Shown piece by piece: positions 1 through 8,304 of a stretch of 44,953 nucleotides of DNA. Under the pieces are notes generated by a model. It was not told the DNA's origin. It saw only the letters and a list, made by a program, of their open reading frames with translations, and did no database searches. Position numbers and translations under genes: made by a program. The stretch is taken from assembly GCA_009691045.1 (NCBI GenBank), contig SHWC01000012.1:1-44953 (forward strand). The letters run 5' to 3'. The number at the start of each line of letters is the position of its first letter. Positions within the stretch are counted from its first letter, which is position 1. The DNA comes from Alphaproteobacteria bacterium. GTDB taxonomy: Bacteria > Pseudomonadota > Alphaproteobacteria > UBA828.

Positions 1-371
1 ACTGCGCTCGCGCCCACCTGCCCGACCACTTCAAGCATCATCGTCTCGCTTTCACCGGTGATCAGGAGAATAGGAATGAGCTTATCGACCGCGTCCACCT
101 TGCCCCGGCGGATGCGCGCGATGAATTCGAGCCCGTCCATCTTCTCCATATGAAGATCGCAGAGGAGAACGTCTGGCTTCATATTCTGGATCGCCGAGGT
201 GACAAGGTGCTTCAGCGCGTCTTCGCCATCGCTCGCCTCGATCACGTCGTGAATGCCGACCTTGTGCAGCAAATCGCGCAAGATCGCGCGCATTGTGCGC
301 TGGTCATCGATCACCATGACCCGGATGCTCGACAGCGGCGTAACTCTTTTGGCGGTTGACCCGGCTGGCAT
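1..371 (-). CDS. Response regulator receiver (CheY-like), 3' end cut by window edge
   Basis: Reading from the ATG at 371 to the window edge gives about 123 residues of a CheY-type receiver domain. Visible are the acidic pair after the first beta strand (VMVIDDQRTMR), the phosphoacceptor Asp in VLLCDLHMEKMDG, and the conserved Thr/Ser region in LLITGESE. The start is preceded by a non-coding stretch of about 155 bases. Receiver proteins of this kind accept phosphate from a histidine kinase and act in the cytoplasm as single-domain signal carriers or as the N-terminus of a larger regulator. Because the C-terminus lies outside the window, it cannot be told whether an output domain follows. The family call is confident; the role is unknown. 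Confidence 0.85.
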   Translation of the reverse strand, partial: MPAGSTAKRVTPLSSIRVMVIDDQRTMRAILRDLLHKVGIHDVIEASDGEDALKHLVTSAIQNMKPDVLLCDLHMEKMDGLEFIARIRRGKVDAVDKLIPILLITGESETMMLEVVGQVGASA

Positions 372-527
372 AGGCCTAAGCTTTCCGAATGAGGACTGAG
401 AACTCGCCAAGGCCGGCATAACACAGCCAAGCCCATGGTTACCAGATCCACACTAGATATCTTTCTCCCTGATTGTGGGGACTTCCCCCTAACGCAAGGT
501 TAAACCGAAGCCCTGCGACGGCGCCTC

Positions 528-974
528 TTACTCAATCGAATAAAGCGGCGGCTTGGCGTCGTCGCTGATCACGAAGATCGGGAAAGCACCTTGCTTATAG
601 CCGCTCATGCCGGGCGAGCCATCCGGCATGCCGGGCAGGGAAATACCCGGCAAAGGGGGCTTTTCTTCGAGCAGCCGGTTGATCGCGGCGACCGGCACAT
701 GGCCCTCGACCAAATAACCCTCGATCACGGTGGAGTGGCAGCCCTCAAGGTGCGCCGGCACCTTATAGCGCGCATGGAGGGCATCGATCTCCTCGACACT
801 ATCAATGACGGTGACCTTGAAGCCATTGGCCTCAAGATAACGGCCATAGGCGGCGCAGCAGGTGCACAGCGGGTCCTTATAGAGCGTCGCCTCGCGCGGC
901 CCATCGGCATGGGCAAAATTGGCCACAACGATCGTAATGAACAACCACATAAAGACGGCAAAGAGGCGTCGCAT
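528..974 (-). CDS. DUF411 family secreted metal-binding-type protein
   Basis: The 148-residue product starts with a signal-peptide-like stretch (MRRLFAVFMWLF..., cleavage likely after AHA). The mature part carries the DUF411 hallmarks: LYKDPLCTCCAAYGRYL with a Cys cluster, EGCHSTVIEGYLVEGHVP, and a C-terminal PGMPDGSPGM segment. DUF411 proteins are periplasmic or exported and are often found with copper genes; a direct metal-binding role is plausible from the Cys and His residues but not shown here. The ATG at 974 is chosen over an in-frame TTG at 995 because it begins the signal peptide directly and no ribosome-binding site precedes the TTG. No copper genes are adjacent. Confidence 0.85.
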   Translation of the reverse strand: MRRLFAVFMWLFITIVVANFAHADGPREATLYKDPLCTCCAAYGRYLEANGFKVTVIDSVEEIDALHARYKVPAHLEGCHSTVIEGYLVEGHVPVAAINRLLEEKPPLPGISLPGMPDGSPGMSGYKQGAFPIFVISDDAKPPLYSIE

Positions 975-1141
975 TGATGCATCCCAAGGTGTCAAGATTG
1001 GAGGCGGAGCATAGTGGCCCTGCCATGCTGACGTCCACAGCCGAAGCCGCCGCCAGGCCCACAGCCCCCGCTGATCATTGTGGCGGCTGACGCGGCCTGC
1101 CGATATTGGTAGTGTGGTTCGGTTGGCCGAGGAGGATAATC

Positions 1142-3508
1142 ATGGTTCAGGCGGGATTACGACATGGCGCGACGCCCGAGCGGCTCGCGTGCCTGAAAGC
1201 CCTCGAAAAGAAGGTGCTCTGGCTCTCCGCCTGGATGATCCATAACGCCAATCATGTGCGCCCGTCCCGCGACGGGCTGAAAGTGGGCGGCCATCAATCG
1301 AGCTGCGCCTCGATCGCGACCGTGATGACCGCGCTCTATTTGGATGTGCTGAGGCCGGAGGATCGCGTCGCGGTCAAACCGCATGCGAGCCCGGTGTTCC
1401 ACGCCCTTCAATATCTCCTGGGCAATCAGACGCGCGAGAAGCTTGAACGCTTCCGCGCGCTCGGCGGCGCGCAGTCATACCCTTCGCGCACCAAGGATGC
1501 CGATGATGTCGATTTCTCAACCGGCTCGGTGGGCCTCGGCGTTGGCGTCACGCTATTCGCCTCGCTGGTGCAGGACTATTTGCATTTCCATAAACTGACC
1601 CCGGCGGAACGGCCTTTAGGCCGCATGGTCGCGCTCATCGGCGATGCCGAGCTCGACGAAGGCAATGTCTATGAGGCCATGCTCGAAGGCTGGAAGCACG
1701 ATGTACGCAATCTCTGGTGGGTGATCGATTATAACCGCCAGAGCCTCGATCGCGTGGTCAATGACAAGCTGTTCCAGAAGATAAAGGATTTCTTCGACAC
1801 GGTCGGCTGGCATGTCGTGATCTTGAAGCACGGCCGGCTCCAGCAGGCGGCCTTCCGTCGTCCGGGCGGCGAGGCGCTCCGCCAATGGATCGACGATTGC
1901 TCGAACGAACTTTATTCCGCGCTCACCTTCAAAGGCGGCAAGGCCTGGCGCGAACGCCTGACGCAGGATCTCGGCCAGATCAACGGCATCCCGGCCCTGT
2001 TGGCCGAGCATGATGACGACGCGCTCCAAGCCTTAATGACCAATCTCGCCGGACACGACATGGAAGCCGTGCTCGAAGCGTTTCACGCGGTCAATAGCGA
2101 CAAGCCGCATTGCTTCATCGTCTACACGATCAAGGGCTTTGGCCTGCCCTTCGCCGGCCACAAGGACAATCACGCCGGCCTGATGAACGAAGACCAGATG
2201 ACCGCGTTCAAGAAACAGATGGGTCTCGCCGATGGCCAGGAATGGGAGCGCTTCGCCGGCCTTGGGCTGGATGAGGCCGCACTAAAGGGCTTCCTCGGGA
2301 GTGTATCGTTCAATCGCGCTGGCACGCGCCGTCTGGCGAGCGAACCGATCGCTCTGCCAGCCTCCCTGCTCTATCGCCAATCGAAACGCGCCTCGACGCA
2401 AGAAGCCTTTGGCCGCATTCTCCACGATCTCGGACGCGATGGCGGGCCGCTGGCCGATCGCATTGTAACCACCTCACCCGATGTGACTGTCTCCACCAAT
2501 CTCGGCGGTTGGGTCAATCAGCGCGGCGTTTTCAACCGCGCCGATCGCGAGGATGTGTTCCATTCCGAGAAGGTCGTCTCGATGCAGAAATGGGCGATGA
2601 GCCGACATGGCCAGCACATCGAGCTTGGCATCGCGGAAAACAATTTGTTCCTCATGCTGGCCGCGCTCGGCCTTTCGGGCTCGCTGTTCGGCGCGCGTCT
2701 GATGCCGGTCGGCACGGTCTATGACCCGTTCGTCGCCCGCGGCCTCGATGCGCTCAATTATGCCTGCTATCAAGACGCGCGTTTTATGCTCGCCGGCACG
2801 CCCTCGGGCCTGACGCTCGCGCCCGAGGGCGGCGCACATCAATCCGTGGTCGAACCCCTGATCGGGCTCGGCCAACCCGGCATCACCTTCTTCGAGCCAG
2901 CCTACGCCGACGAGGTCGCGGCCATTATGCAATGGGGCTTCACCCATATGCAGGCGGAAGACGGCGGCTCAATTTATATGCGGCTCTCGACCCGCACGAT
3001 CGACCAACCAGAGCGCAATCTATCGCCTGACGACGCGGCCTCGGTGCTCGCCGGCGGCTATTGGCAAATCGAGCCAGGGCCCGGCGCGCCGCTCGCGATT
3101 GCTTATTCCGGCGCGCTCGCGCCCGAAGCGCTCGAAGCGCACGCCGCGCTGACCGAGGAAATCCCGGGCCTTGGCCTGCTCGCCATCACCTCGGCCGACC
3201 GGCTCTATCATGGCTGGCTCAACGCCTTGCACGCGCGCGCCTCGGGTGTGCCCGCGACATTCTCCCACGCCGAGCATCTCTTGAGCCGCTTAGGCGCGAG
3301 TGCCGGATTGATCACGGTCATCGATGGCCATCCGAGCATGCTCTCTTGGCTCGGTTCGGTCGCGGGCCACCGACCCTACCCGCTCGGCGCCACGCATTTC
3401 GGTGAATCGGGCGATATACCCGACCTTTATAAAAAACACGGGCTCGATTCCGACGCGATCATCGACATGGCGGCGCTCGCCTGCGTGGACGCCGCACGCC
3501 GTCGATGA
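1142..3508 (+). CDS. AceE-like homodimeric thiamine-diphosphate E1 (pyruvate dehydrogenase/transketolase family)
   Basis: A 788-residue protein of the one-chain 2-oxoacid dehydrogenase E1/transketolase superfamily. The thiamine-diphosphate motif is visible: GDAELDEGN begins near residue 167 and the distal Asn is in VIDYNRQSLD. The N-terminal region has RDGLKVGGHQSSCASI and GGAQSYPSRTKD, resembling AceE-type proteins commonly annotated as transketolase in alphaproteobacteria. The start is set at the ATG at 1142 because AGGAGG at 1130-1135 lies six bases upstream; a GTG-type start at 1106 has no such support. No E2, E3 or lipoylation gene is adjacent, so the acceptor of the two-carbon unit is uncertain. 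Substrate (pyruvate, another 2-oxoacid or a ketose phosphate) cannot be fixed from sequence alone. Confidence 0.8.
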   Translation: MVQAGLRHGATPERLACLKALEKKVLWLSAWMIHNANHVRPSRDGLKVGGHQSSCASIATVMTALYLDVLRPEDRVAVKPHASPVFHALQYLLGNQTREKLERFRALGGAQSYPSRTKDADDVDFSTGSVGLGVGVTLFASLVQDYLHFHKLTPAERPLGRMVALIGDAELDEGNVYEAMLEGWKHDVRNLWWVIDYNRQSLDRVVNDKLFQKIKDFFDTVGWHVVILKHGRLQQAAFRRPGGEALRQWIDDCSNELYSALTFKGGKAWRERLTQDLGQINGIPALLAEHDDDALQALMTNLAGHDMEAVLEAFHAVNSDKPHCFIVYTIKGFGLPFAGHKDNHAGLMNEDQMTAFKKQMGLADGQEWERFAGLGLDEAALKGFLGSVSFNRAGTRRLASEPIALPASLLYRQSKRASTQEAFGRILHDLGRDGGPLADRIVTTSPDVTVSTNLGGWVNQRGVFNRADREDVFHSEKVVSMQKWAMSRHGQHIELGIAENNLFLMLAALGLSGSLFGARLMPVGTVYDPFVARGLDALNYACYQDARFMLAGTPSGLTLAPEGGAHQSVVEPLIGLGQPGITFFEPAYADEVAAIMQWGFTHMQAEDGGSIYMRLSTRTIDQPERNLSPDDAASVLAGGYWQIEPGPGAPLAIAYSGALAPEALEAHAALTEEIPGLGLLAITSADRLYHGWLNALHARASGVPATFSHAEHLLSRLGASAGLITVIDGHPSMLSWLGSVAGHRPYPLGATHFGESGDIPDLYKKHGLDSDAIIDMAALACVDAARRR

Positions 3509-3552
3509 GCCTGCGGCAAGTCACTTATCTTTTGCGCGTCGCTATCGGATTT

Positions 3553-3660
3553 CCTCTCCTTCGAGACGCGCGTTGCACGCGCTCCTCAGGATGAGGAAAT
3601 CCTCAATCTAATCGCCTCACCCTGAGGAGCCGGCGAAGCCGGCGTCTCGAAGGGCGAGGC
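3553..3660. repeat. Pair of palindromic alphaproteobacterial repeats in opposite orientation
   Basis: Two copies of the CTCATCCTGAGGAG...CTCGAAGG type lie head to head: an inverted copy at about 3553-3596 and a direct copy at about 3614-3660. The direct copy has a perfect inner stem GAGCCGGC/GCCGGC around GAA. Both sit in the 178-base gap between the E1-like gene and the cystathionine beta-lyase gene. They could fold into hairpins and may act as a transcription barrier or mRNA stabiliser; that is inference. Confidence 0.8.
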
Positions 3661-3686
3661 GATCTCGCATGGCACATTGAACCGCA

Positions 3687-4898
3687 ATGACCCACAGTAA
3701 CGATCCGACCGACAAAAAGAATTATCGCCCGGATACCAAGCTCTCGGTCTTGGGGCGCGACCCCTTCGCGCATCACGGCATCGTCAACCCGCCGATCTAT
3801 CGCGCCTCGACGGTGCTGTTCCCAAATGTCGCGGCGCTGAAAGACTTAGACAGCAAAGCGCCCGGCAAGGTTTATTACGGGCGCTATGGCACGCCGACCA
3901 CCTTTGCGCTTGAAGAGGCGGTGGCGGGCATCGAAGGCGGTTATAAATCCATCATTGTGGGTTCCGGCAAAGCGGCGGTGGTATGCGCGTTGCTCGCGTT
4001 TTTGAAAACGGGCGATCATGTCCTGATGGTCGATTCCGCTTATTCGCCCTCGCGCCATTTCGGAGTCACGACCATGGCGCGCTTCAGCATCGAGCTGAGT
4101 TTTTACGATCCGCTCATCGCGCCCGACGAGCTCAAGCGCCTGATCAAGCCCAACACGCGCGTGTTGTTTCTCGAATCGCCCGGCTCCTTGACCTTCGAAG
4201 TGCAAGACGTGCCGGCGCTTGCCAAGGTCGCCAAGAACGCTGGTCTCACGGTGATGATCGATAATACCTGGGCGTCGCCCCTGTTTTTCGATCCCTTCGT
4301 GCACGGCGTCGACATTTCGATCCAGGCCGCGACCAAATATATCGTCGGCCATTCCGACGCCATGTTGGGCACGATAACGACCAATGAGGCGGCCTATCCC
4401 GCCGTGCGACGGGCGTTCGAGGAGCTCGGCTATTCCGCCGCGCCGGACGATATTTATCTCGCGCTCCGGGGCTTGCGCACGCTCGGCGTGCGCCTGCGGC
4501 GTCATCAGGAAATCGCGACCGAACTTGCGACCTGGCTCAAAGCGCGTCCCGAGGTGCACCGCGTGCTTTACCCGGCGCTGCCCGACGATCCCGGCCATGC
4601 CCTTTGGAAGCGCGACTTCAAGGGCGCAAGCGGACTCTTTGGCGTGATGTTGAAACCGGTTTCAAGCGACGCGGTCGCCGCCATGCTGGATGGCCTCGCG
4701 CTGTTCGGATTGGGCTATTCCTGGGGTGGCTATGAGAGCCTGATCGTGCCGACCGAACCGCATACGCTGCGCGCCGATCCGTCACGCTGGGACCCCAAAT
4801 ACCCGATGCTCCGCATCCATGCCGGGCTTGAAGACCCCGCCGATCTGATCGCCGATCTCGATCAAGGCTTCACGCGAATGAGGAATGCCACGAAATGA
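3687..4898 (+). CDS. metC: Cystathionine beta-lyase (Cys/Met metabolism PLP enzyme)
   Basis: A 403-residue member of the cystathionine gamma-synthase/beta-lyase fold-type I PLP family. The cofactor lysine is K217 in AATKYIVGHSDAM, preceded by the conserved VMIDNTWASPLFFDPF strand. The N-terminal VNPPIYRASTVLF and the C-terminal YSWGGYESL segments favour beta-lyase over gamma-synthase. It would split cystathionine to homocysteine, pyruvate and ammonia in methionine synthesis. The stop codon overlaps the next start by four bases (ATGA at 4895), so the downstream oxidoreductase is probably translationally coupled. Length is normal for the family. Confidence 0.9.
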   Translation: MTHSNDPTDKKNYRPDTKLSVLGRDPFAHHGIVNPPIYRASTVLFPNVAALKDLDSKAPGKVYYGRYGTPTTFALEEAVAGIEGGYKSIIVGSGKAAVVCALLAFLKTGDHVLMVDSAYSPSRHFGVTTMARFSIELSFYDPLIAPDELKRLIKPNTRVLFLESPGSLTFEVQDVPALAKVAKNAGLTVMIDNTWASPLFFDPFVHGVDISIQAATKYIVGHSDAMLGTITTNEAAYPAVRRAFEELGYSAAPDDIYLALRGLRTLGVRLRRHQEIATELATWLKARPEVHRVLYPALPDDPGHALWKRDFKGASGLFGVMLKPVSSDAVAAMLDGLALFGLGYSWGGYESLIVPTEPHTLRADPSRWDPKYPMLRIHAGLEDPADLIADLDQGFTRMRNATK

Positions 4899-5905
4899 AA
4901 GCCGTCGGCCATCGCGCCAATCTGCCGATCAGCGATCCTACCGCGCTGATCGATTTCGACGCGCCGAAACCCACAGCCGGCGCACGCGATGTGCTGGTCA
5001 ACATCGCGGCGGTCGCGGTCAACCCGGTTGATTACAAAGTGCGCACCAAATTCCCCGTACCCGCTGGCGAAACGCGCATTCTGGGCTGGGATGCCTGCGG
5101 CACGGTCGAGGCGGTGGGCCCGAACGCGCGCCGCTTCAAGCCGGGCGATCAGGTCTATTACGCCGGCGCGCTGATGCGGCCGGGCTCGAACGCGGAATAT
5201 CAAACGATCGATGAACGCATCGTCGGCCATAAGCCAAAAAGCCTCACCATCGCCGAGGCCGCCGCGCTCCCACTCACCACCATCACCGCGTGGGAATTAC
5301 TATTCGATCGGCTCGGCGTCGCGCGTAGCGGCGGCAAGGGTCAGAGCCTTCTCGTGGTCGGCGGCGCGGGCGGCGTCGGGTCAATTCTCATCCAACTCGC
5401 GAAACAGCTGACCGCGCTCACCATCATCGCGACCGCCTCGCGGCCCGAGACAAACGAATGGTGCCGCACACTCGGCGCTCATCACGTGATCGATCATGCA
5501 AAACCACTTGGCGAGCAACTGAAAGGCACGGGCACACCCTTGGTCGATCACATCGCCGCGCTGACCGAAACCGAAACGCACTTCCCGGCGCTCGCCAAGG
5601 CATTGAAGCCGCAAGGCCGGATCGCGGTGATCGACGATCCCAAGGCGATCGACGTCAATCTCCTGAAGCGCAAAAGCGCCTCGCTGCATTGGGAGTTCAT
5701 GTTCACCCGCTCGATGTTCGAAACGCCGGATATCGACGCGCAAGGCGCGTTGCTCGACGAGGTCGCCACGCTGGTCGATGGCGGGCGCCTTCGCACCACG
5801 CTCGGCGAACATTATGGCGCGATAAACGCCGCTAACTTAAAGCGCGCCCATGCCTTCCTCGAAAGCGGCAAGGCCAAGGGCAAGGTGGTGTTGGAAGGGT
5901 TTTAA
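4895..5905 (+). CDS. Zinc-independent MDR oxidoreductase (quinone-reductase-like, adh_fam_1 type)
   Basis: A 336-residue medium-chain dehydrogenase/reductase. The N-terminal GroES-like domain has VNPVDYKVR and LGWDACGTVEAVG; the Rossmann NAD(P) motif is GGAGGVGS near residue 155. The Cys-rich structural-zinc loop of classical alcohol dehydrogenases is absent, fitting the zinc-binding-named but zinc-lacking quinone-reductase-like branch. It overlaps the cystathionine beta-lyase stop by four bases, so the two are probably cotranscribed, although no shared pathway is obvious. Substrate is unknown; an enone or quinone is typical for the family. Confidence 0.85.
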   Translation: MKAVGHRANLPISDPTALIDFDAPKPTAGARDVLVNIAAVAVNPVDYKVRTKFPVPAGETRILGWDACGTVEAVGPNARRFKPGDQVYYAGALMRPGSNAEYQTIDERIVGHKPKSLTIAEAAALPLTTITAWELLFDRLGVARSGGKGQSLLVVGGAGGVGSILIQLAKQLTALTIIATASRPETNEWCRTLGAHHVIDHAKPLGEQLKGTGTPLVDHIAALTETETHFPALAKALKPQGRIAVIDDPKAIDVNLLKRKSASLHWEFMFTRSMFETPDIDAQGALLDEVATLVDGGRLRTTLGEHYGAINAANLKRAHAFLESGKAKGKVVLEGF

Positions 5906-6044
5906 GTTGCTGAATTTGTTATTAATGTTGACCTGAACGGCGGATTTTCATCGGTATCCTAATTACCCTGACCCGGCCGGCATCAATTCCTTAAGGGACC
6001 ATCGCGCATAATGGCGCCCTCGGCTCCCCTATGGCGATTGTCCT

Positions 6045-6330
6045 ATGACCCCAGCACCGGCTCATGATTTCGATCTTCTCTGCATCGGCAGCGGCCCCGC
6101 CGGGCAGCGCGCGGCCGTGCAAGCCGCGAAGCTGAGAAAGCGCGTCGCGATCATCGAATCCGAGATCGATGTCGGCGGCGTTTGCTTGCGCACCGGCACC
6201 ATCCCCTCCAAGACCTTTCGCGAGGTGGTGCTCTCTTTCGGCAAATCGCGCGAGACCCTGACCAATGGCCTCAATGGCAATGGCCATCTCTCCCCCGAGG
6301 CGATGGCGCGAATCCCGAGCGGCGGCAGCG
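6045..6330 (+). pseudogene. sthA: Truncated soluble pyridine nucleotide transhydrogenase (N-terminal remnant)
   Basis: From the ATG at 6045 the frame encodes the FAD-binding start of a SthA/lipoamide-dehydrogenase-like flavoprotein: [42 protein letters not shown]. The second redox cysteine of lipoamide dehydrogenases is Thr here (GTIPSK), which is the SthA pattern. A full protein would be about 465 residues, but family resemblance stops after roughly residue 85-95; the frame then runs through unrelated sequence to a stop at 6470. The NAD-binding and dimer domains are nowhere in the window, so the gene is a remnant. The exact breakpoint (6300-6345) is an estimate. Confidence 0.8.
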
Positions 6331-6344
6331 GCCGAAACGAGCCT

Positions 6345-6996
6345 AGTAGCGATTCCGTTGGCTACCGTCACTCTGGAGGCTCGTCTCCGTTCGTGATCTT
6401 GGCCATGAACACGATGACTGCGGCCGCAGTCATATTCACGAGGATTGGATCGGTTCTTGGAGCCCAGTAGTTGGCGATCCGTTCGATTCTGGCCATATCT
6501 TTCTCTGATATTTTGAACGAGCCTGAGTTACGCATTGTGCGGAGCCAGGTCACGAGAGCGAGTGCCACGGCCACGACTTTCATCATTCGAACTGCTGGCG
6601 GTTCCAGTGGTTGAGGAGGCCAGCCGACCGTTTCCCTTGCGCACGCCGGGGCCATGTCGAAAATGTTGTGAAGTTCAGCGGGGACCCGCTTTCGAATCTT
6701 GATGGCTGGTTCGTCAAACAGCATTGAGAATCCCGTGCCAGCGATCTACGCGATGGTGTTCCTTGAAGCCACTGGGGACGATAGCGCGTCGAGATCGCGT
6801 CCGTGAACGGCTCAAGCAGCCCTTGCGAGCCCCGCTGGCGCACGATCGCGTCGAGGGCTATCGAACGCCGGCGGCGGGTATCCTGAGCGGCCGGGCGGCG
6901 GCGCGCCATGCGCATGAAATCCTGCTCGGTTGTTACCCCGGTGTTACCCCAAACCACTTTTTCACTTTGTAGTTCTAGCCTAACCCTTTTAAAAAT
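6345..6996. other. Lower-GC scar between truncated sthA and tRNA-Arg, possible island remnant
   Basis: About 650 bases without a recognisable gene. Much of it, especially 6400-6720, is visibly less GC-rich than the flanks. Open frames exist on the minus strand (6368-6724, whose part from 6586 downward could encode a small protein with a hydrophobic segment; and 6583-6957), but I recognise neither. The stretch begins where sthA homology ends and finishes at the 3' end of tRNA-Arg, the usual attachment site of integrative elements. No integrase and no duplicated tRNA 3' end were seen, so an excised or decayed element is inference. Confidence 0.5.
6368..6586 (-). CDS. Unrecognised small hypothetical protein in scar region
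   Basis: A possible 72-residue product from the ATG at 6586: a hydrophobic N-terminus ([15 protein letters not shown]), a basic and polar middle ([17 protein letters not shown]), and a second hydrophobic stretch ([11 protein letters not shown]). This would suit a small two-segment membrane protein. The frame is open further upstream to 6724. No family is recognised, and the region is compositionally unlike its neighbours. It may be the remains of a horizontally acquired gene or a chance frame. Confidence 0.3.
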   Translation of the reverse strand: MMKVVAVALALVTWLRTMRNSGSFKISEKDMARIERIANYWAPRTDPILVNMTAAAVIVFMAKITNGDEPPE

Positions 6997-7073
<77 letters not shown>

Positions 7074-7124
7074 ATCGCCATCGCGATCAGGCGGCGCCGG
7101 GCCGCCGCCACGCAATATCGCACG

Positions 7125-7412
7125 TCACGCCCGTCTGGTGAAATTCTCGGCATAGGATTTCGGCCGCACGATGCGCTCATGGGCTTCGTCCACCGTGTAG
7201 GTGTAGCTCTGGCGTCGCGCGTACGCGATCGCCTCATCCTTGGACGGGAAGCGGAGCTGAAGTTGGTTTCGCGTGTCGGCCGAACCGGTCCACCCCATCA
7301 GACCGTCGATCCGCTTCGCCTCGTCAATGACGAATTCGAGCACCCAGGCCTGCGTCTTGCCGCGGCCCGATTGCATCGCGTTTTTGGCCGGCTGAAAGAT
7401 CCTGACGTCCAT
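7125..7412 (-). CDS. NADH dehydrogenase (complex I) accessory subunit, NDUFS4-like
   Basis: A 95-residue protein of the ETC complex I subunit conserved-region family, the bacterial counterpart of mitochondrial NDUFS4. Diagnostic segments are VRIFQPAKNAMQSG near the N-terminus, WVLEFV, GWTGSADTRNQLQLRF, and the terminal RPKSYAENF. In alphaproteobacteria it is a peripheral complex I subunit on the cytoplasmic arm. The ATG at 7412 is chosen because it places MDVRIFQPAK at the start as in relatives; the frame is open upstream to 7439. It lies between tRNA-Arg and tRNA-Pro on the same strand. Confidence 0.92.
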   Translation of the reverse strand: MDVRIFQPAKNAMQSGRGKTQAWVLEFVIDEAKRIDGLMGWTGSADTRNQLQLRFPSKDEAIAYARRQSYTYTVDEAHERIVRPKSYAENFTRRA

Positions 7413-7478
7413 GCTCGCTTTTGCTCCCCAAACCCGCACCGAACTCTATTCCAAAGCCAACGCGGCCTGCCTGACAAA

Positions 7479-7555
7479 TGGTCGGGGTGACTGGATTCGA
7501 ACCAGCGACCCTCTGCTCCCAAAGCAGATGCGCTACCAGACTGCGCTACACCCCG
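7479..7555 (-). tRNA. tRNA-Pro (anticodon TGG)
   Basis: The reverse strand forms a 77-base cloverleaf with encoded CCA. The acceptor pairs CGGGGTG with CACCCCG, the T arm has GGTTCGAATCC, and the anticodon loop is TTTGGGA with TGG. It decodes CCA and, by wobble, other proline codons. Confidence 0.97.
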
Positions 7556-7617
7556 GCTCCTGCCTGATCTATCCCGCGCCCCGACCAATGGCAAGTAGAC
7601 GGTCATAGGTCAAGTTC

Positions 7618-7711
7618 GCCCTCATCCTGAGGAGCCCATTCGCCTCATCCTGAGGAGGCCGCGAAGCGGCCGTCCCGAAGGAGCGAGGCGAATGGGCGTC
7701 TCGAAGGATCG
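7618..7711. repeat. Nested palindromic repeats: one copy inserted in the loop of another
   Basis: An outer repeat is split: CTCATCCTGAGGAGCCCATT at the left (to 7642) and CGAATGGGCGTCTCGAAGG at the right (from 7689), whose inner arms GCCCATTCG/CGAATGGGC pair perfectly. Between them, at 7643-7688, lies a complete second copy with its own stem GAGGCCGC/GCGGCC. It is the same family as the pair at 3553-3660. It sits in the 244-base gap between tRNA-Pro and the DUF192 gene. Confidence 0.85.
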
Positions 7712-7799
7712 TCCACCAACCTCGGCCCGTGAAATTACGAATATTCGAGCGGCGATGCCTGTTGATGAATTGGGTGAGGCCGCGCCAAACTTATCCCCA

Positions 7800-8282
7800 T
7801 CATTCACAGCGCTTCTGAGCATAAGTATACAAGACTTTGTCTCCACGCGAGATTTTTAGCTTAATGGCTCGCCCCCCAGCGATTTCAAGCACGCCGGCGG
7901 CAACCCCGCCCGATTCGATTACACGCTCGCTCATCGGCTCAGCGTTCGACTCTATCCTTATGATTTCATGGGTATCGTTAAAAAAAATCATGTCCAACGA
8001 GAGCGGCGTGTCCATCATCCAAAGCCGCATGGGCCGCGGTGTCGCCAGAAGAAAGATCATGCCCGCATCGGGCGCTAGGCGCTGACGCCCCATCAGCCCT
8101 CGCGCCCGTTCCTCTTGGCTGCAAGCAACCTCGGCCTGGATCGTATGCCGGCCATGGGCCGTTTCAAGCGTCACGGGAATCGTGGTGTGCGACTCCGCGT
8201 TGGCCCATGCCCCATAGGGAACCGATACAGACAGCCCGATCGCCACGAAAAGGACCCCGGCCGCCTTGAGCGCGCGTCGCAC
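7800..8282 (-). CDS. DUF192 family exported protein
   Basis: A 160-residue protein starting at a GTG (8282). Residues 1-28 form a signal peptide (MRRALKAAGVLFVAIGLSVS..., AWANA). The rest is a DUF192 domain with the characteristic RARGLMGRQRLAPDAGMIF, PMRLWMMDTPLSLDMIFF and GGVAAGVLEIAGG segments. The family is a compact beta-barrel of unknown biochemical function, commonly exported in alphaproteobacteria. The gene ends the minus-strand series that includes the XRE regulator and the small gene upstream of it. Confidence 0.88.
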   Translation of the reverse strand: MRRALKAAGVLFVAIGLSVSVPYGAWANAESHTTIPVTLETAHGRHTIQAEVACSQEERARGLMGRQRLAPDAGMIFLLATPRPMRLWMMDTPLSLDMIFFNDTHEIIRIESNAEPMSERVIESGGVAAGVLEIAGGRAIKLKISRGDKVLYTYAQKRCE

Positions 8283-8304
8283 GGCGCGATCTCCGCCGAA
8301 ACGC

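Noticed and set aside
6724-6972. Plus-strand open frame between sthA remnant and tRNA-Arg
   Set aside because: Arg-rich sequence without family resemblance, overlapping an equally uninformative minus-strand frame; treated as part of the scar.
7618-7711. CRISPR-like array
   Set aside because: Only two palindromic copies, nested, with no regular spacers and no cas genes in the window.
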